The notes: generated from the letters alone by a model not told the origin. A DNA stretch of 64,000 nucleotides from Alectoria sarmentosa (GCA_009733775.1 WOGZ01000108.1:1-64000), one strand, 5' to 3'; shown: positions 1-14,003, numbered from the stretch's first letter. Numbers and translations: made by a program.

Positions 1-1107
1 TTAATCTCGAATTCGATATCATCGAGATTTAAACGATTCGATATAAAAATAATTTGATGTAAAAATGATTTAATGTTGTTATCTAAGCCGTTCATTCGTA
101 AAGTCGATAAATTTACATTTAATTATTCGAATAAGAGCATCAGCCTTGAGGTTTTGTGATCTCGAATAATAAATGATTTTAATGTTATACTCGAATAACA
201 TATCGAGATATTTAGCTTAATAACGACTTAAGTCACGTTTTTTAGCAAAATATATAAGATTTTTATGATTCATAAATATCTTGATCGAAATATTGATACA
301 TTTCAACTCGGATTATTAATGTTTTAAACATCGAATAATGGCGAATAATTTCTTATCGTAAATTTGATAATTGCATTTAATCGAAGTTAGGTTTTTACTA
401 TAAAAGATTATTAAATGTAATATTTTCTCATTATTATATTGTGATAATACTTTCTCGTTAACATAATCGAAAAAATTCATTTTCAGAATTGTTTTTTTGA
501 ATTTATCGAAATGCCGCAAAATAAGAACTTATATAACGTTAATTTTCAATTAAATAAAGACTTTTTGATAGACGAATAACCATTCGTAAATAACATCTTT
601 TTTTATAAAACGAATCATCGATTTGATTATTTTCGAGAAGTTTTTTATAAACCTTTTATAAAAATTATAAAAGTCGATAAAAGTTTATATTTGCTTTAAA
701 TTTGTAAATTATATTTAATCGACGACGACTTATATCTTAATCAAATTCATTCGTAATTTATTAATAAATATTAATAAGCCTAAAAATTTGATCTCTTATA
801 TATGAAATTCGCATTTAAAGATGTTCATTTGTAAATCGATTTCTTATAACTTTTAAAGAATTAATTGAATATGTTAAATGTGTTTTTTTTTGATTTTATT
901 ATAAATAAAGATATTATTCAAATACGCTTAATAAAAGTCATTTAGATATTCGAAAAAAATATCGTTTATGTATTATTAATAAATAACAAAGTCATTTGTT
1001 AATTTAAATAAAAGCACTCGATATTTGTATGCTTTAAAAAATATAATAAATGTAATAAAGTTCTCGCTATCGGAATACATTCGAAGTTTATTAAAAACAA
1101 CGATAAT
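1..1107 (-). mobile_element. Older Ty3/gypsy element, 3' part (RT end and RNase H), RIP-degraded
   Basis: This is the downstream part of a minus-strand gypsy-type pol gene that continues from 8467 and upward, interrupted by the younger element at 1108-8466. Reading the minus strand from 1107 gives the middle of a reverse transcriptase (motifs like FNKLRM and AYKYRV). At about 519-316 comes an RNase H start with the typical block YSKNLTSIKCNYQIYDKKL, the retroelement version of the YSK.L...E.NY.IYDKELLAI signature. In-frame stops are mostly TAA and TAG where the family has CAA, CAG or TGG, as expected from RIP. The element runs off the left edge, so its integrase and 3' LTR are not in the window. 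It is dead. Confidence 0.8.
1103..1107. repeat. 5-bp target-site duplication, left copy (ATAAT)
   Basis: ATAAT directly precedes the left LTR and is repeated exactly at 8467-8471 directly after the right LTR. Five bases is the usual duplication size for LTR retrotransposon integration. Confidence 0.9.
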
Positions 1108-1279
1108 TGTCACGGTAGAGCACTTACCTTGCCAAGGTATTTATTTTATTTAGCAGCTATACTTGTCTAATAAGTACCTTGTTAAAATTATTGCTTGATA
1201 AGAATATATGTAGTTAATTTTTATAAAAAAGAATAAACCAATTTACACATCATTAATGAATATTTATGTTGCCTTTACA
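1108..1279 (+). repeat. Left LTR of the gypsy element (172 bp)
   Basis: Starts TGTCACGG and ends TTTACA, the expected TG...CA termini. It aligns without gaps to 8295-8466. The likely primer-binding region follows at about 1283 (TGGTAGCAAC). Confidence 0.93.
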
Positions 1280-4200
1280 ATATGGTAGCAACATCTATAC
1301 GATGTCAATTAATTGTTATATGATTTAGAAGCTCCTCCGTTATTAATCTGCTCTTTATTATCCTATAGAAGTTTATTGTAAACGCCCTTATTCAGTTGCT
1401 TTAAAAGTCTTTCGTTAACGTTTTATGTTGCTTATTTTAACAGCTTGCTTATTTTAATATATTGTTTATTTCAAGTTGATAGATTACGTCGTTAAAGTTG
1501 ATGAGATTTATATTATTCTCAAACGAAGGGTAATCACTTTAGTCTTTTAATTCGACGATTTTATCAAGATAGCACATTCTCATTTTAATTTACTAAAGCC
1601 TACGGCGGAAGGTGTAATTCATTATGTTATTATTTATATTTTTAAATCTTTAGAACTCTCGAGGTTCTCGACGTTTTAAGACGATAGAGTAAAAGTTAAA
1701 TTCAACTCGTTAGAATTCGAGTCAGCAGTAACGTGGTCATTAAATTGAGTCATTGATAAGTCTTTTTTTCGTAAGGTTATTAAATTTTTCGATGATCTCA
1801 TCAAGCAGCTCGTCGAGCTGTTAAAGTCTTCGTCGATAAATGCAATCTCGTTTAATTCATTTGTTCGATAAAACTTATCATCAAGTATTACTCTTAATAA
1901 TATTATCTCAATAAGCTCATCACGTCGCTCTGTTACATTTGAAATCTTTATAAAAACGACGATTTACGGTAACATCATATCTTCATTTAATCTTAATTCG
2001 AATCCGCCTAATGCGAATCTCGATTATTAATAATTGCAGTAAGATATCAACGCTATTGTGCAGAGAGCTGTTATTTAAGCATTGTAACATTTTCAGATAT
2101 TAATCGACCCAGTCGGTTCGTTAAGAGATTCAGGCTTTTAAGGCTTAATTAACGAAGCAAACATTTTATCAGATCGCTGAAATTCTTTAAATCTCGACTA
2201 TTTCGATTTTCACCTTGATAGATTTTACGACGAAGGCGAGATTGTCATTGTAAACAAAAACACTTATTTTCGTAACGTTATTCTCTTTATTGAATGTTTA
2301 CGAGACGTCGCTATTATGAAAGACTTTTTAATAATCAAAATTAATTTTAATACGATTTTGAGAGATATAATATTGCTATAATATATTATAAAGCTATTTA
2401 ATCTTGAGAAGCTTGATTTAAGAGTTGATAACGATATCGAAAAGTGATGTAAAATATTGTTAAGACGTTTCAAGAAATCTATTAAAGTGACACTCTCTTA
2501 TTTCACTGCGAAGAAGTATATCTTAATAAATGCACGCAATCGAAAAAAGCCATTTAAATATGTGCAAATAGTTATTCGTTATGTCAAATCTATTAATATT
2601 AACAATGTTGAAAATTAATTAACATTCGTTTATCAAGACATCGTCGTCGAGTTACGTGCTTTTATAAACCCGCCTTTTGTTATAATGTTAATTTCGTCAT
2701 TCATTTAAATGCTTGAATTGAAAAAGGATATTTGATTTGAGATGTCTCGTTTAAGGTTTCAAGGTTTATTTTAATAGCGTGTTATCGAAAGCTTTTAGTA
2801 AGATCTATAACAAGGTCAATTAAATGTTAATCGTCAAAATCAGCAGAGTTACGGGAATTAATCGTTCAATTTCAATTTTTATTCAAGATAGCCTTTTGGT
2901 TATTAATATAAATCTTACGATAGAGGATAAAATGCTTACAATAATTAATAATATGATTATTAATTAAATCGGCAATACGTTTTATAAGGCAATCCTTTTA
3001 TTATAGCATCTCGATTTTAAATCGTTGGTTCTTTAAATACGTTCGCTTCGACGTCATCGAATCAATTCAAATAATTAAACCCTTCTTAAAATGAAAGGTT
3101 TTTAAGATGAGACGACCGCGGCTATCAAAGTAATAGTAGCAGATAATCATGATAGTCAAAGGGTGCTTATTGTAATCAAGTCGTTATTTATCAAACTAAT
3201 CACGAAGGTCAAATTATTGATGATCAGATCGATCATGATAATGAAGATTAATTTGAATATAATTATGAGCATAAGTCGTAAAGTGCTTATTAAAACGAGT
3301 CGTTTAAGAAAAGCTTCGCTAATGATTATAATCACGAAAAAGATCAATCTCATAATGAGATTTATGTTAATTTCGTCGATATTTATATTGCCTGCCGCAA
3401 TTGTGATACGTCTTTTAAGTTAAAGTCGAAATTATATAAGCATTTACGAGAAGGTTGCTTGTTAAACGTTATAGAAAAGGTGAAGTTGTTAAAGCCTTCA
3501 ATAATTCATCAGCAGATAACGCTCTTGACCTTATCGACATCCTTAACCTTATTAATTTTTTTAGTTTTCAATCATCAAATTGAGATTGTCGAATTTGATG
3601 TTATCGACATTTTAAATCTAGGTATAGATCTTGCTTTTCGAGAATGAAATTATGTTCACATCCTTGTACGTTTATAAAGTGAAGTTATTAATAAAAAGAT
3701 TTGCATGAATATAGGCTGTGAAGTTACGTTAATAGACAAATCATAATTGTTAACATTATTATCTCTGATGGAGATTTGAAAGATGGCGTCGCCCCTTCGT
3801 ATCAAGGGCCTTAAATTAATAATGCACGATATCGATAAGTATGTTTTGATTTCGATGTATATTCTTATTATCAAGAATAACATCAAGGTTCTTTATCGCA
3901 TTTATAAAAAAATTCATCTTATTGACAATTTGAAAGCTTATATGCTGTTAGGCAATGATATCATAAATTTTAAAAAGATTGTGTTAAATGTCGTTCAAAA
4001 TAAAGCATACATCGACAATTGTGAAGTCATTGCTATTATAACAAATCGATAATGAGATTTTTATCAAAGAAGAATAATTCATACTAAAAAGACCTTAATT
4101 ATAGTTTTTTATGCTGATATCATGATATTAGTTGACATTTCGAAAACATTGTTTGAAAGAGACTTTATTTTCGAGCTTATAACATAATGAGATCTGACGA

Positions 4201-7200
4201 TATATACTCATTTGATAAATTTATATATCGTCAACGTTTTTATCAAAAATGAGATCGATTATATCGTATAAATTCTTAAAAGATTTCGTCTAAACATGTT
4301 ATGCGAAATTAATTACGAAAACGTATTCTTTGTTGAGATCTCGTTAATCTCGTCGATTTCGTTAATCTCGTCGATCTTGTTAATCTCGTCAAATTTATTA
4401 AATAAGAGCTTGTTAAAGTCTTCGTCGAAGTCTTTCGTAAGCATTAATTGAATCAAGAAAATAGTCATCTTTGTTATAATAACATCAATGTTTTTAGTAG
4501 AAAGCCTATCAGCTTTTGCTTATAACGTAATCGCTAATGTTAATCAAGTAAATGTCGTCAAAGAAATCAAGCTATTAAACGGAGTCATAATTTATAACGA
4601 TAGTTAGAATATAAGAATTCTTTCGAATTTGATATATAAGTTTCTTAATTTATGATAAGACGAAGGCTTTATTAAGATATTCAAAGAGAATTGAATAAAG
4701 TTATCGTTATATAATGATTAACAGTTTAGGTTATTAAAAACGAATCGTGTTAAGATTTATTCGCTGGATATCAAGAATAAAGTTGTCGTCGATGAAACAT
4801 TTAACGATTTATAACGATAAAGAAGACTTGAATATATTATTAAACTTACGTTATTCAATTATCTCGTATTCGTTATATAAAAAATCTTATCTAATGGCAA
4901 GCGCAAAGGTAAAATCGTAATCGATATTAAAAACCTCAACGACCTCATCATGTCTGACGTGTATTCCGTGTCATTATAGTTAAATATCATAACAAAGCTG
5001 ATAAAATGCACACATTTGTTTATACTTGATGTTATGTCTTTTTTTTATTAATGATTAATACATTACGATCATCGTTATATGTTTACGATAGTTTTCCATC
5101 GTGAGCAAGAAACTTTCAACGTATTAATTATAAAATGTATGAATTTTATAGTATATGTATAGCGATAAATCGATAAAATCTTACGCCTTATAAAGGAGTT
5201 CGTTTAGGTTTATATCGACGATATTGTTATTGACTTCAAGAGTTTTCTAAAGCATATCGCAAACTTACGAAAGCTATTTTTATTATTGACGAAGTATAAC
5301 ATTATCATAGCGTCAACAAAAACATTTCTCAATTATTCGAATATCAATTTGTTAAATCGTAAGGTTGATTTATTCGATATGGTCACAGCAGAGAATAAGC
5401 TAAAGACAATTAACATTATTATTTATTTTGTTATCCTTGACGATCTTGAGCATTATTTTGATTTAACGAATTATTTATAAAGCTTCGTTCATTATTATGC
5501 GCAACTCGTCAATTTATTATAAGCTTTAAAAACGCTTTTATTTAAGAAAGCCCTTAATAAGAATAATCAACGTCGTGTTTATTTATCGAAATTTCGCTTG
5601 TTAAAGGCTTTTTTATAAGAGGAAGCAAGCTTTAATAGCCTACAAAAAGCTTTAAATAAGTCGTCGTTACTTATACATTTTGACGATGATAGGGTTTTAT
5701 AAATAAACCTTGACGCTTCGCGAGAATGAGGTTTCGGCGTGTAGATCTTTTATGTCAGAAAGGATTATATAATAAAAGACAAGGGTAAATGGTCATTAAA
5801 GACGGCGATAAAGCTAATTATGTTTTTATCAAAGATGCTAATAGTTGTTGAAAGAAATTATTAGTCAATTGAGCTTGAAATAGCAGGCTTTGTTTAAATT
5901 ATCAAGAAAATTCGATATCTTATAAAGTCGTTTAAGCATTTTATCGTTATTTAAATAGATTATTTAATTATTTTAGACATCATGAAGCAATCCTCGATTA
6001 CGTTTATTATCTTTATAATGAAATTGAATGTTCGTCTGATACGTGCTTCGCAATTTCTTCGGTAATTTCGTTTCGATATAAGACATAAGTCAAATAAGAA
6101 GCACATCGTTTTCGATGCATTATTACGTTTAATCAGTAATAAATCAACGTTATTCGAAGATCATTTGAAACTTGACGTTTTGTATAATTATGTTACGCAA
6201 GCATTGAACTCTATCAAAGACTTTTACGCTTATTTTGTTATCATTATATAAATGAACGAAGCCTTTCGTAATAGGCTTATGCTTGATTATACAATAGATT
6301 CTCATTAATAAAGAATCGTCGTTATTATCGATGATAACGCAAAACACGTAATTATCGGCGAGGGCGTCGATTTTTTTTTCATTCGAGAGAACAAAGGTCT
6401 TATCTTTTACAAAAATAAATTTATAAATTTTAAAAGATTGTGTATATCTCAATCGTTAATTAAAGAAATTTTCGAGATAATTTACGGCGATGATCACTCA
6501 GATTTTAAAAGAACCTTCGACGCTATTTTTAAGTCATGATATATACGAAATTTATTTAAGCACCTATATGATTATATTAAGCATTGTCTCGATTATTTAA
6601 CATTATAAACTCGTTATTATAAGTTTTACGATTATCTTCAATTCATAAAAAGCTTAATCATATCTTTTCACATCTTGACGCTTGATTTCATTCTCGTTAT
6701 GTTATTATTTAAAAAGGGTTTCGATTATGTTATAATAGTCATAGATAAATTTAGTAAGCGTAACATTTACATTCTTGATAAGTTTATGTGAAATGTTAAA
6801 AACTGAGTCATAGCTTTGCTTGATCGTTTTGACATCGACGATTAAAAAATATTAAAGGTCTTGCTCTCCGACAGAGATCTTAAGTTCTTATTTGATTTAT
6901 AAAAGGTCATGTTTGATAGGCTTGAAATCAAGCTGCTATATTTTATTGTTTATCATTTTTAAATAGACGATAATAATGAGCGCACAAATCAAATAGTTGA
7001 AATCGCGTTACGTTTTTATATGCATATTCTGAAGAAGCCTTTCGCATGATTTATTATCTTATCACGCTTATAAGTTTTATTCAATAATGCATAATCGATA
7101 ATTATCATGAAATCGTCGAATGAAGTATCATATGATTTTTTATTTAGTAAACGATTTGACTTATTAGTCTCAGACCTATTATAGCAGGATTATATCAAAG

Positions 7201-8294
7201 TTAAAATCGAGATTATCGACGCCATCAGCTTCGCTCAGATGAGTCAGAAGTTTCATTATGATCGTAAACATTAGTTTATGTATTTCAAAAAGGGAGATAA
7301 GATATTCCTTCGCTTGCATAAAAGTTATTTTATATTATAGCTTATTAATTTTATTAAAGCAGATAAGTTTGAATAGCGTTACGTCGAATTTTTTGAAGTC
7401 GTCGACAAAATAGACAAGCAAGTTTATCGTCTCGATATATCTGATCATTGAAAAGTTTATTCGATTTTCTCAATTGCTCAGCTAGAATCTTGATTTGATA
7501 TAAACTTATTCGATAAACTTTTGTCAAATAAACCTGACTCAATTTACGTTGAAGAAGACATCGTCGAGTATAAATCTTATATCATAAAACGTCTTCTTAA
7601 TAAACGGGTTTCACGACGTAACAAGAGATATTCAATTAAGTATTTATTATGTTAACAAGGTTACGACCTTAAGTATAATTAATGATATAATGTTAAGCAT
7701 TTGAATAACGCCTTAAATCTAATATAAGATTATGAGACAGTTATGTAAAATATAGATCATTTGAATAACGCGTCACTTTTGATAAAGAATTATCAGCTAT
7801 CGTTTTTTCTGCTAAAGCCTTCGTCAATTAATCATTTCGCCGATCAGTTTATCGTTATAGCAACTTTATCTTCGCCGATTAGTTATTTATTTATCAAACC
7901 GTCTTTATCAAGGTCTATAACGTCTTTTTTAAAGATTAAGTTTTCTTTACCGAAGTCTGTTGTTATAATATCTCTAATAATAAAACCTCGTCGAAGTCAA
8001 CGCCTTTTGCTGCATCAATAACTTTGATGATTAGGTAATAATTTGCGTTATGTCGATGTCTTGTTGATTTGACAAAGAGAGCTTTTAAAGTGTATTGAAA
8101 TAGCGATAATGAGGTCGTTAAAGGCTTGCAATGATTGAATAAAGACGTTAACGAATTAAAGCTTTTCGCAAGGGGTCATTGCTATTAAGGTTATTTGCAT
8201 TATAATGTTTGTTAATAAGTATTTATTCATCTATTATAGACTTCTGCTTGTATTATAGCGAGATCGTTATGCATTTTTTTTGTTTGCGACATAT

Positions 8295-8466
8295 TATCAC
8301 GATAGAGCACTTATCTTATCAAGATATTTATCTTATTTAGCAGTTATATTTGCCTAGCAAGTATCTTATCAAGATTATTGCTTGGCAAAAATATATGTAA
8401 CTAATTTTTGTAAGAAAAAATAAATCAACTTACACACCATCAATGAATATTCATGTTACTTTTATA
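8295..8466 (+). repeat. Right LTR of the gypsy element (172 bp)
   Basis: Gap-free partner of 1108-1279. By hand count it differs at 32 of 172 positions, all transitions. Its termini are TATCAC and TTTATA, that is TG/CA altered by G-to-A and C-to-T changes. No clear polypurine tract remains upstream of it. Confidence 0.92.
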
Positions 8467-8471
8467 ATAAT
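8467..8471. repeat. 5-bp target-site duplication, right copy (ATAAT)
   Basis: Exact repeat of 1103-1107. Removing the element and one copy restores the minus-strand RT reading frame of the host element. Confidence 0.9.
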
Positions 8472-11217
8472 GTTAAATCGTATAAAATATTTACAGTCTT
8501 ATATTCTTGTTAAAATCTCATTTATTAATAAAATAAAATATCGATTCCTTTTAATAATAACGTTTAACTTTCGATAATTTACACAAAATCGCAGACCTTC
8601 ATTTGATTTCTCAATAAATAAAATAAATAATGCAAATAAAGTATAACTAAATACGATAAATTCTTTTCTCAAGTGTTTATTCAGATATTTTTTGATTTGT
8701 TCGAATTTGTAATCTAATAATGAATAAATTCGACTTTTAAATAATGCATTTTTATTTACTCTCTCAGCGAATTCCAATTTGTGATCATAAAAACGATATA
8801 AAAATAATATATTCGCTTATAATTTATCAAAAACATTTGCGTAATCATGATAATTCACAAAGAATTTACTAAAAACCTCTTAAAGAGTGAGAGTTTTAGC
8901 ATTATTAATTTGAGCGTTTTTCGATATATATAATTTATAATATTTTTTATATTTAATTTCGAAGTCGCATAAATATAATTTATTAATCGATATTCGATTA
9001 TCTCATTATAATTGTGATATAACCTCGAAAAATTCATTGAAAATATCGTAAATCTTATTCATTATTAAAGAAAAGAGCTTGTTTTCTTTATTTCGAGTCA
9101 AATAATAATAAATTAATATATTAATTTTAGCAATATCGATGAGATTAAACTTCTTAATCATCTTTTCTTTAAATGCCCTAAATGTTAATATCGATTTTTT
9201 TTTTATTTGAAATATCTTTAAAATAATTCATATCGAAGTTATTTTCATTCGATTCATTTTTAATAATAAATTTGAAAGATCATATAATGATAACAAATGA
9301 TGTTTTTGATAAAAACGATAAATTCTTAAATGTTAATATCTTATTATCGTCATATTCACATCGTTCAAACATAAACAACATTTTATCTTTTAATATATCG
9401 AATACGATTTCATATTTATTTATTTATAACTTTTTAAAAATCAAATCGTATTATTTTAATGAATCGATAAGAATAAAGTAAGATCCTTTTTTATAATCGT
9501 GTATATTCAAAATAAATAAAAAGCAATAAATGATAAATTGTTTGAATAATCGCTCATTATAGTCTCGTAATGATTTTGATTTAAAAAGAAAATAAGACTC
9601 GATTTATAAGCGTTTACATATTTTAAATACGATAATTTCATTAATAATAATGTAAGTTTTGATACATTCACAATTCATAAAAAAATTCGAAAATATTATT
9701 TATTGATTTTATGATGATAATGTAATTATTATTCGAAAGAGACGTCGTGTTAAAAAATTATTTGAAGTATTCGCTAAACATATATTCGAATTATCTCTTA
9801 TCGTGATTTTGAAAAAAATTAATCTTTTTTCAAATCATTCGAAGAGTCTTTTAAATCATCGTCGTCGTTATTATTTATTTTTATAATATGCATTCGAATA
9901 ACTTTCTTATTCGATTAAAAACAATCACGCTTAATGTGTTTAATTTGATTACAATTATAACACATAAACTTTTTAACATCGATTTCGACTTTAACTTTAA
10001 TAAATGAGATCGATATAATAAGTTTTATAAATGCTATTATAATGCGAATAATTCTCGTTATTAAAATGATTGATTTTCTTACTAAATATGCAATTTTAAA
10101 TATAAATGTCTTAAATTTTTCTTTATATTCAACACGCTGAATGTTATTCAATTTTTATAAATATTTCTTAATAAATGTTAATTCGCTAAAATCTTTATAT
10201 GCGTCTCAATTCTTTCGTAAATTTTCACGAATTTTCAAACGTAAATGTCATATTATATTATCTTTATCTTTATTAATAATTTAATCAAATCGAATGAAAT
10301 CGATATAAAATTTTATAAAAGATATGATATTTTGTTAAAGGAAGTTATATTATCGTTTAACATTATCTTATCGATCAAAGTTCTCATAAATGTCGATCAA
10401 ATTATTCATTATCTTTTTATAAAATTGATATAAATTCGAATAATTTCTCAATCGACGTCTTATAATCTATTTTAAAGCTTTTTTTTTCAATTTAAAAATA
10501 ATATAAATTAATTTGAATTCAACAATAAAATATCAATTATGATTAATAATAAACTTGTGATTTATTTTGAAAGATCAATCGTTTCATATAAAACTCTTTT
10601 CATTCGTAAAAACGAAAAAGTTAAATAATTTAAAAGACTTATTCTTCTTCGATATAGGTCGATTTTTGAATTTATCATAAACAAATTCGTTCTTTGAATC
10701 CTTCTTTAAATTCTTTTTCAATGATTAAAGTTTCATTATATTAATCTTTCGTTACAATTATATTATTTACTTTTATTAATCACGAGCGATATCATTCGAT
10801 TATTAAATTATTTATTTCGATTGATATAAAAAATTTATAACCTTATCTTTATCGATAATAGTCTTATAAAAACGAGATAAAAACTCGCGAAAATCGTCTC
10901 ATTTGAAACGAAATTGATTCAATATATTAAGAAACTTCGTAGATATAACTTTCGTTTAATGTAATAATTGCTCATTGATAGAGATGTATTATGAATCTAA
11001 CTTATGATGCTCAGAAAGATCTTCAAAATCTTCAAATATGATTGAAATACGACGTGATTTGATTTTGTTCAAAAGATCTTAAATGTGATTTATTTTTTTC
11101 ATTTCGATAAAGATCATCGATAAAAAAGAAAATAAAAGAAAAGAAAAAAGAGAAGAGTTTAAATATTTCGAAAAATATAGTGTTAAAGAATATTGTGGCA
11201 AAAGAGAGTGCTAACAC
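8472..11217 (-). mobile_element. Older Ty3/gypsy element, 5' part (gag and RT start), RIP-degraded
   Basis: Minus-strand gag-pol remnant. A gag-like open stretch runs from about 11.0 kb down to a CCHC zinc knuckle at about 9921-9962 (CYNCNQIKHIKRDC, all four ligands kept). The N-terminal RT block follows at 8777-8499 with FCVNYRKLN and INEILTRI. The RT frame then passes through the insertion site and continues at 1107. Protease cannot be placed with confidence. The 5' LTR should lie near or beyond 11.2 kb but I could not delimit it. Many RIP-type stops make it inactive. Confidence 0.78.
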
Positions 11218-11882
11218 TTTTCACTTAATATGTTTGATGATTTTCATATAATAAAAAAATTTGATTTTAGCACATAAAAAACAATAAAGAGTGTTATTCA
11301 GTCGTTTGTTTATTTATTAAACTCTCGTGAAAACAATGTGTTAATTGAATAACGTTTTTTCAATTTCGTTATCTATGCAAGAGATATTTATTATACCGTC
11401 GTTAATTTCGTACGAGAAAACTTGATAATGCGAAGTGAAGAAAGAAAACTTTGAAAGATTATAAAATCGTGGTTTTTTATCTGATGATGATGTCGTGAAA
11501 GATTTAAATATCTTTAATGATGGTTTTTCGAACGATATAATCGATATTATTTTAATTTGAATTGTATAAAAGTGATGTGTGATTATTTTTTTCGATTCAT
11601 TAATTAAATAAATGTTTTAATATCTTTTTTATACTCGTTATTGTTGACGAGATGAATCGCTATCTCGATATAAATTGTTTGAATTTTAATTATCGTAGAT
11701 GATCTGATTTAGGAATATGATATCTCAATAGTTTTTATATTTTGATAAAGCCTCTATTAACACGATTTTTTAAATTCGTTAATTAATATAAATGAAGTGA
11801 GTGGGATGATTTAAATATAATATCAAAATTAATATAAAATTATATTATATAAGTGTATTGAATAAGACAATTAAGTGAAAAG
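11217..11882. repeat. AT-rich spacer bounded by a 13-bp inverted repeat
   Basis: CTTTTCACTTAAT at 11217-11229 is the exact reverse complement of 11870-11882. No coding potential lies between. It could be an old MITE, part of the LTRs of the flanking gypsy remnants, or chance in an AT-rich background. No target duplication is evident next to the repeats. Confidence 0.25.
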
Positions 11883-13630
11883 AAAGTATATATATAAAAA
11901 GAAGACATTTATATAAAAATAAATGTCTTTATCAAATCACGCTAAGTTCAATCGAGTAGTGTTAAAGAAATGTGATGTTAAAGAGAAATTAGCTTTATTA
12001 AGAATATAGAGTACGCTCATAACAGCTTCTTTTATAAAACTTAAAATTATTCGAATTGTTTTTTAATATAATATTTCATTCGATTTATCTTATTTATAAA
12101 AATATCGACGAATTAAATTTTTCTTTTAACTTTTTAATTAATAAATTGTTTTCAAAAACTAAAAGGTTTTAATTCTGATCGAAAAATGTATTTTTTAATC
12201 AAAAGAAAGGGAAATACGTTTATGAAAATGTTTTTATCTGAATTTGTTTCAAACTTTATAAGCGGAAATTAATTAATTCAATCGTCTTAATTGTAATTAA
12301 CATATGCTCGCAAAAATTATTTAAATAACGCATTAATATTTTCGATTTGATTATTTGTTTCAAAATGAAAAGCGATAAAAAATAATGATTTTGTTTTCAT
12401 TTTATAATATAATCTTTTTTAAAAGTGTGCGATAAATTATATATCGCGATTCGAGATAATAAAGAAAGAATATCCTTTCTCTCGTCAAATTCATTCGATA
12501 AAAGTTTATACAATCGCGTTCATTTCGAGAGAGTTTAAAAATATAAACTTTTTCTTTTTAAAAAGTTTGTTTATTATAATTATAACGTGTTGATATAAAC
12601 GATTATATCTTAAACAAATTGATAAAGAAGTGATGAAATCGATGAAAATGTTTTATCAATAATGATTTAAAATGAATAAAGACTTTAATAGCTCTTATTT
12701 ATCTTCACGATAAATTTTTGATCTTTTATAAATGTGATAATTTTTCATATAACGTGTTATTGAGTTTATTATTTTAAATCAATAATAATAACGTAATAAT
12801 TTATTATAAATAAATAATTTATTTATGTGTTCATCGAGAGACGTATCGTAAATGTCTTTGATGATTTTAATGCGTAAATTCGAGTTATTCGATATATAAA
12901 ATTTATCGTTTATATATAACACATCGTTATGAATTTTACAATCTCTTAATTCGAATTTGACATTATTTTTGATAATGTTTAAAGGAAGTTTTTTTTGATT
13001 TAAAATCTTTACTTAAATAATATTTTGAATAACGTCATCGTGTTTATAAACGCTCTTTATTTGACGCAATAAGTTCGAAACTTCAATAACGAAAACTTTT
13101 ATCGATTCAACACTTGATTTTTCTTTAAAAGTCTCTATCAAAGATTTCGATGATGATTTTACATTTAATTCTTCATCATCGAAATTCTTTTATTTATTAA
13201 GCTCGTACATTATCGCAATTAAATAAATCACATTTTCTCTCATTTCGTTTAATAGCATAAAAATAAATTGCGTTATATATTTCATTTTTTTATTTAAATT
13301 ATCGTCTTTAAAAATGATTTGATAATAATATTGCGTATAATCATTATTATCGTTTTTCAAAAAGTCTTTTACTCTTTATGTTAAATTGTCAAATTTAATA
13401 TTTTATTTTTTAAAGCGATATGTGATGCGAAAATTAAATTTCGACAAAAATTCTGCTCATTTGATTTAACGCGAGTTCAATTATTTCGATAACATGAAAT
13501 ATTGTAAATTTTTATAATTTGAAATGACTTGAATGAGATTCTTTATTAAGGTTCTCGCGAATTTTAAATATTATTTTTTAAAAACACGAATTATAATCAT
13601 AAGTTCTTTATTATAAATGTCATAATTACA

Positions 13631-13793
13631 TGTCATGGTTCCAGCCTACCTTCCTACGGCGCACGGCCCGATTGGGCTTAGCGCCTTGGCGCTATCTACA
13701 TATTCGGCTTCACAGCATGTATTATCTCTTCATAGCTATTATTCCGTGCATACCGGAATATAAGCATTCAGCATCATTTCCGGTTCCTTGACA
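13631..13793 (+). repeat. Left LTR of the miniature element (163 bp)
   Basis: Gap-free match to 14395-14557. I count 6 differences in 163 positions, all transitions. Ends TG...CA. Confidence 0.9.
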
Positions 13794-13924
13794 TAATAAT
13801 AGCTATCCGGCTTGGGACCTGGTCGCCTCTGAGTCGTAACAGACCATATTGACGATGTCAGCCCGCACTGCGGGGGGCATCATGGTGTTGGCCAATGAGG
13901 CACGGAAACAACATCACAACGGAC

Positions 13925-14003
13925 GTGAGCCTGCGGAATGGCAACGGAAATAGTGAGCCTGTTACATTGAATGGCAACGGAAAGTGAGCCTGCTACAATG
14001 GCA
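13925..14003 (+). repeat. Short tandem repeats inside the miniature element
   Basis: Three copies of a 28-31 bp unit beginning GTGAGCCTG (13925, 13953, 13984); the first two contain AATGGCAACGGAAA. A second small array of TGGCTTGG units follows near 14127-14155. Function unknown; possibly packaging or template-switching relics. Confidence 0.7.

Larger units (their letters stand above)
1108..8466 (+). mobile_element. Complete but RIP-inactivated Ty3/gypsy LTR retrotransposon, chromodomain type
   Basis: A full-length 7359-bp element bounded by 172-bp LTRs and an ATAAT target duplication. On the plus strand the decayed frames give, in order: a CxxC...H...C zinc-finger block (about 3390-3462), a retropepsin-like region (about 3783-4052, with HLIDNLKAYMLLGNDII), reverse transcriptase (about 4915-5480; catalytic YIDDIV is intact at 5211-5228), RNase H (about 5700-6090, starting INLDASRE), integrase (about 6700-7000, with LLSDRD and a NNERTNQ third-acid block) and a C-terminal chromodomain-like block (about 7640-7740). 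The PR-RT-RH-IN order defines Ty3/gypsy. Stops are scattered in otherwise continuous frames and are explained by C-to-T and G-to-A changes. It cannot make protein. It is inserted in the RT gene of an older minus-strand element. Confidence 0.93.

Noticed and set aside
3156..3423. ORFs on both strands in the gypsy element (65 and 86 codons)
   Set aside because: Ile/Leu-rich translations of AT-decayed, repetitive gag-region DNA; not real genes.
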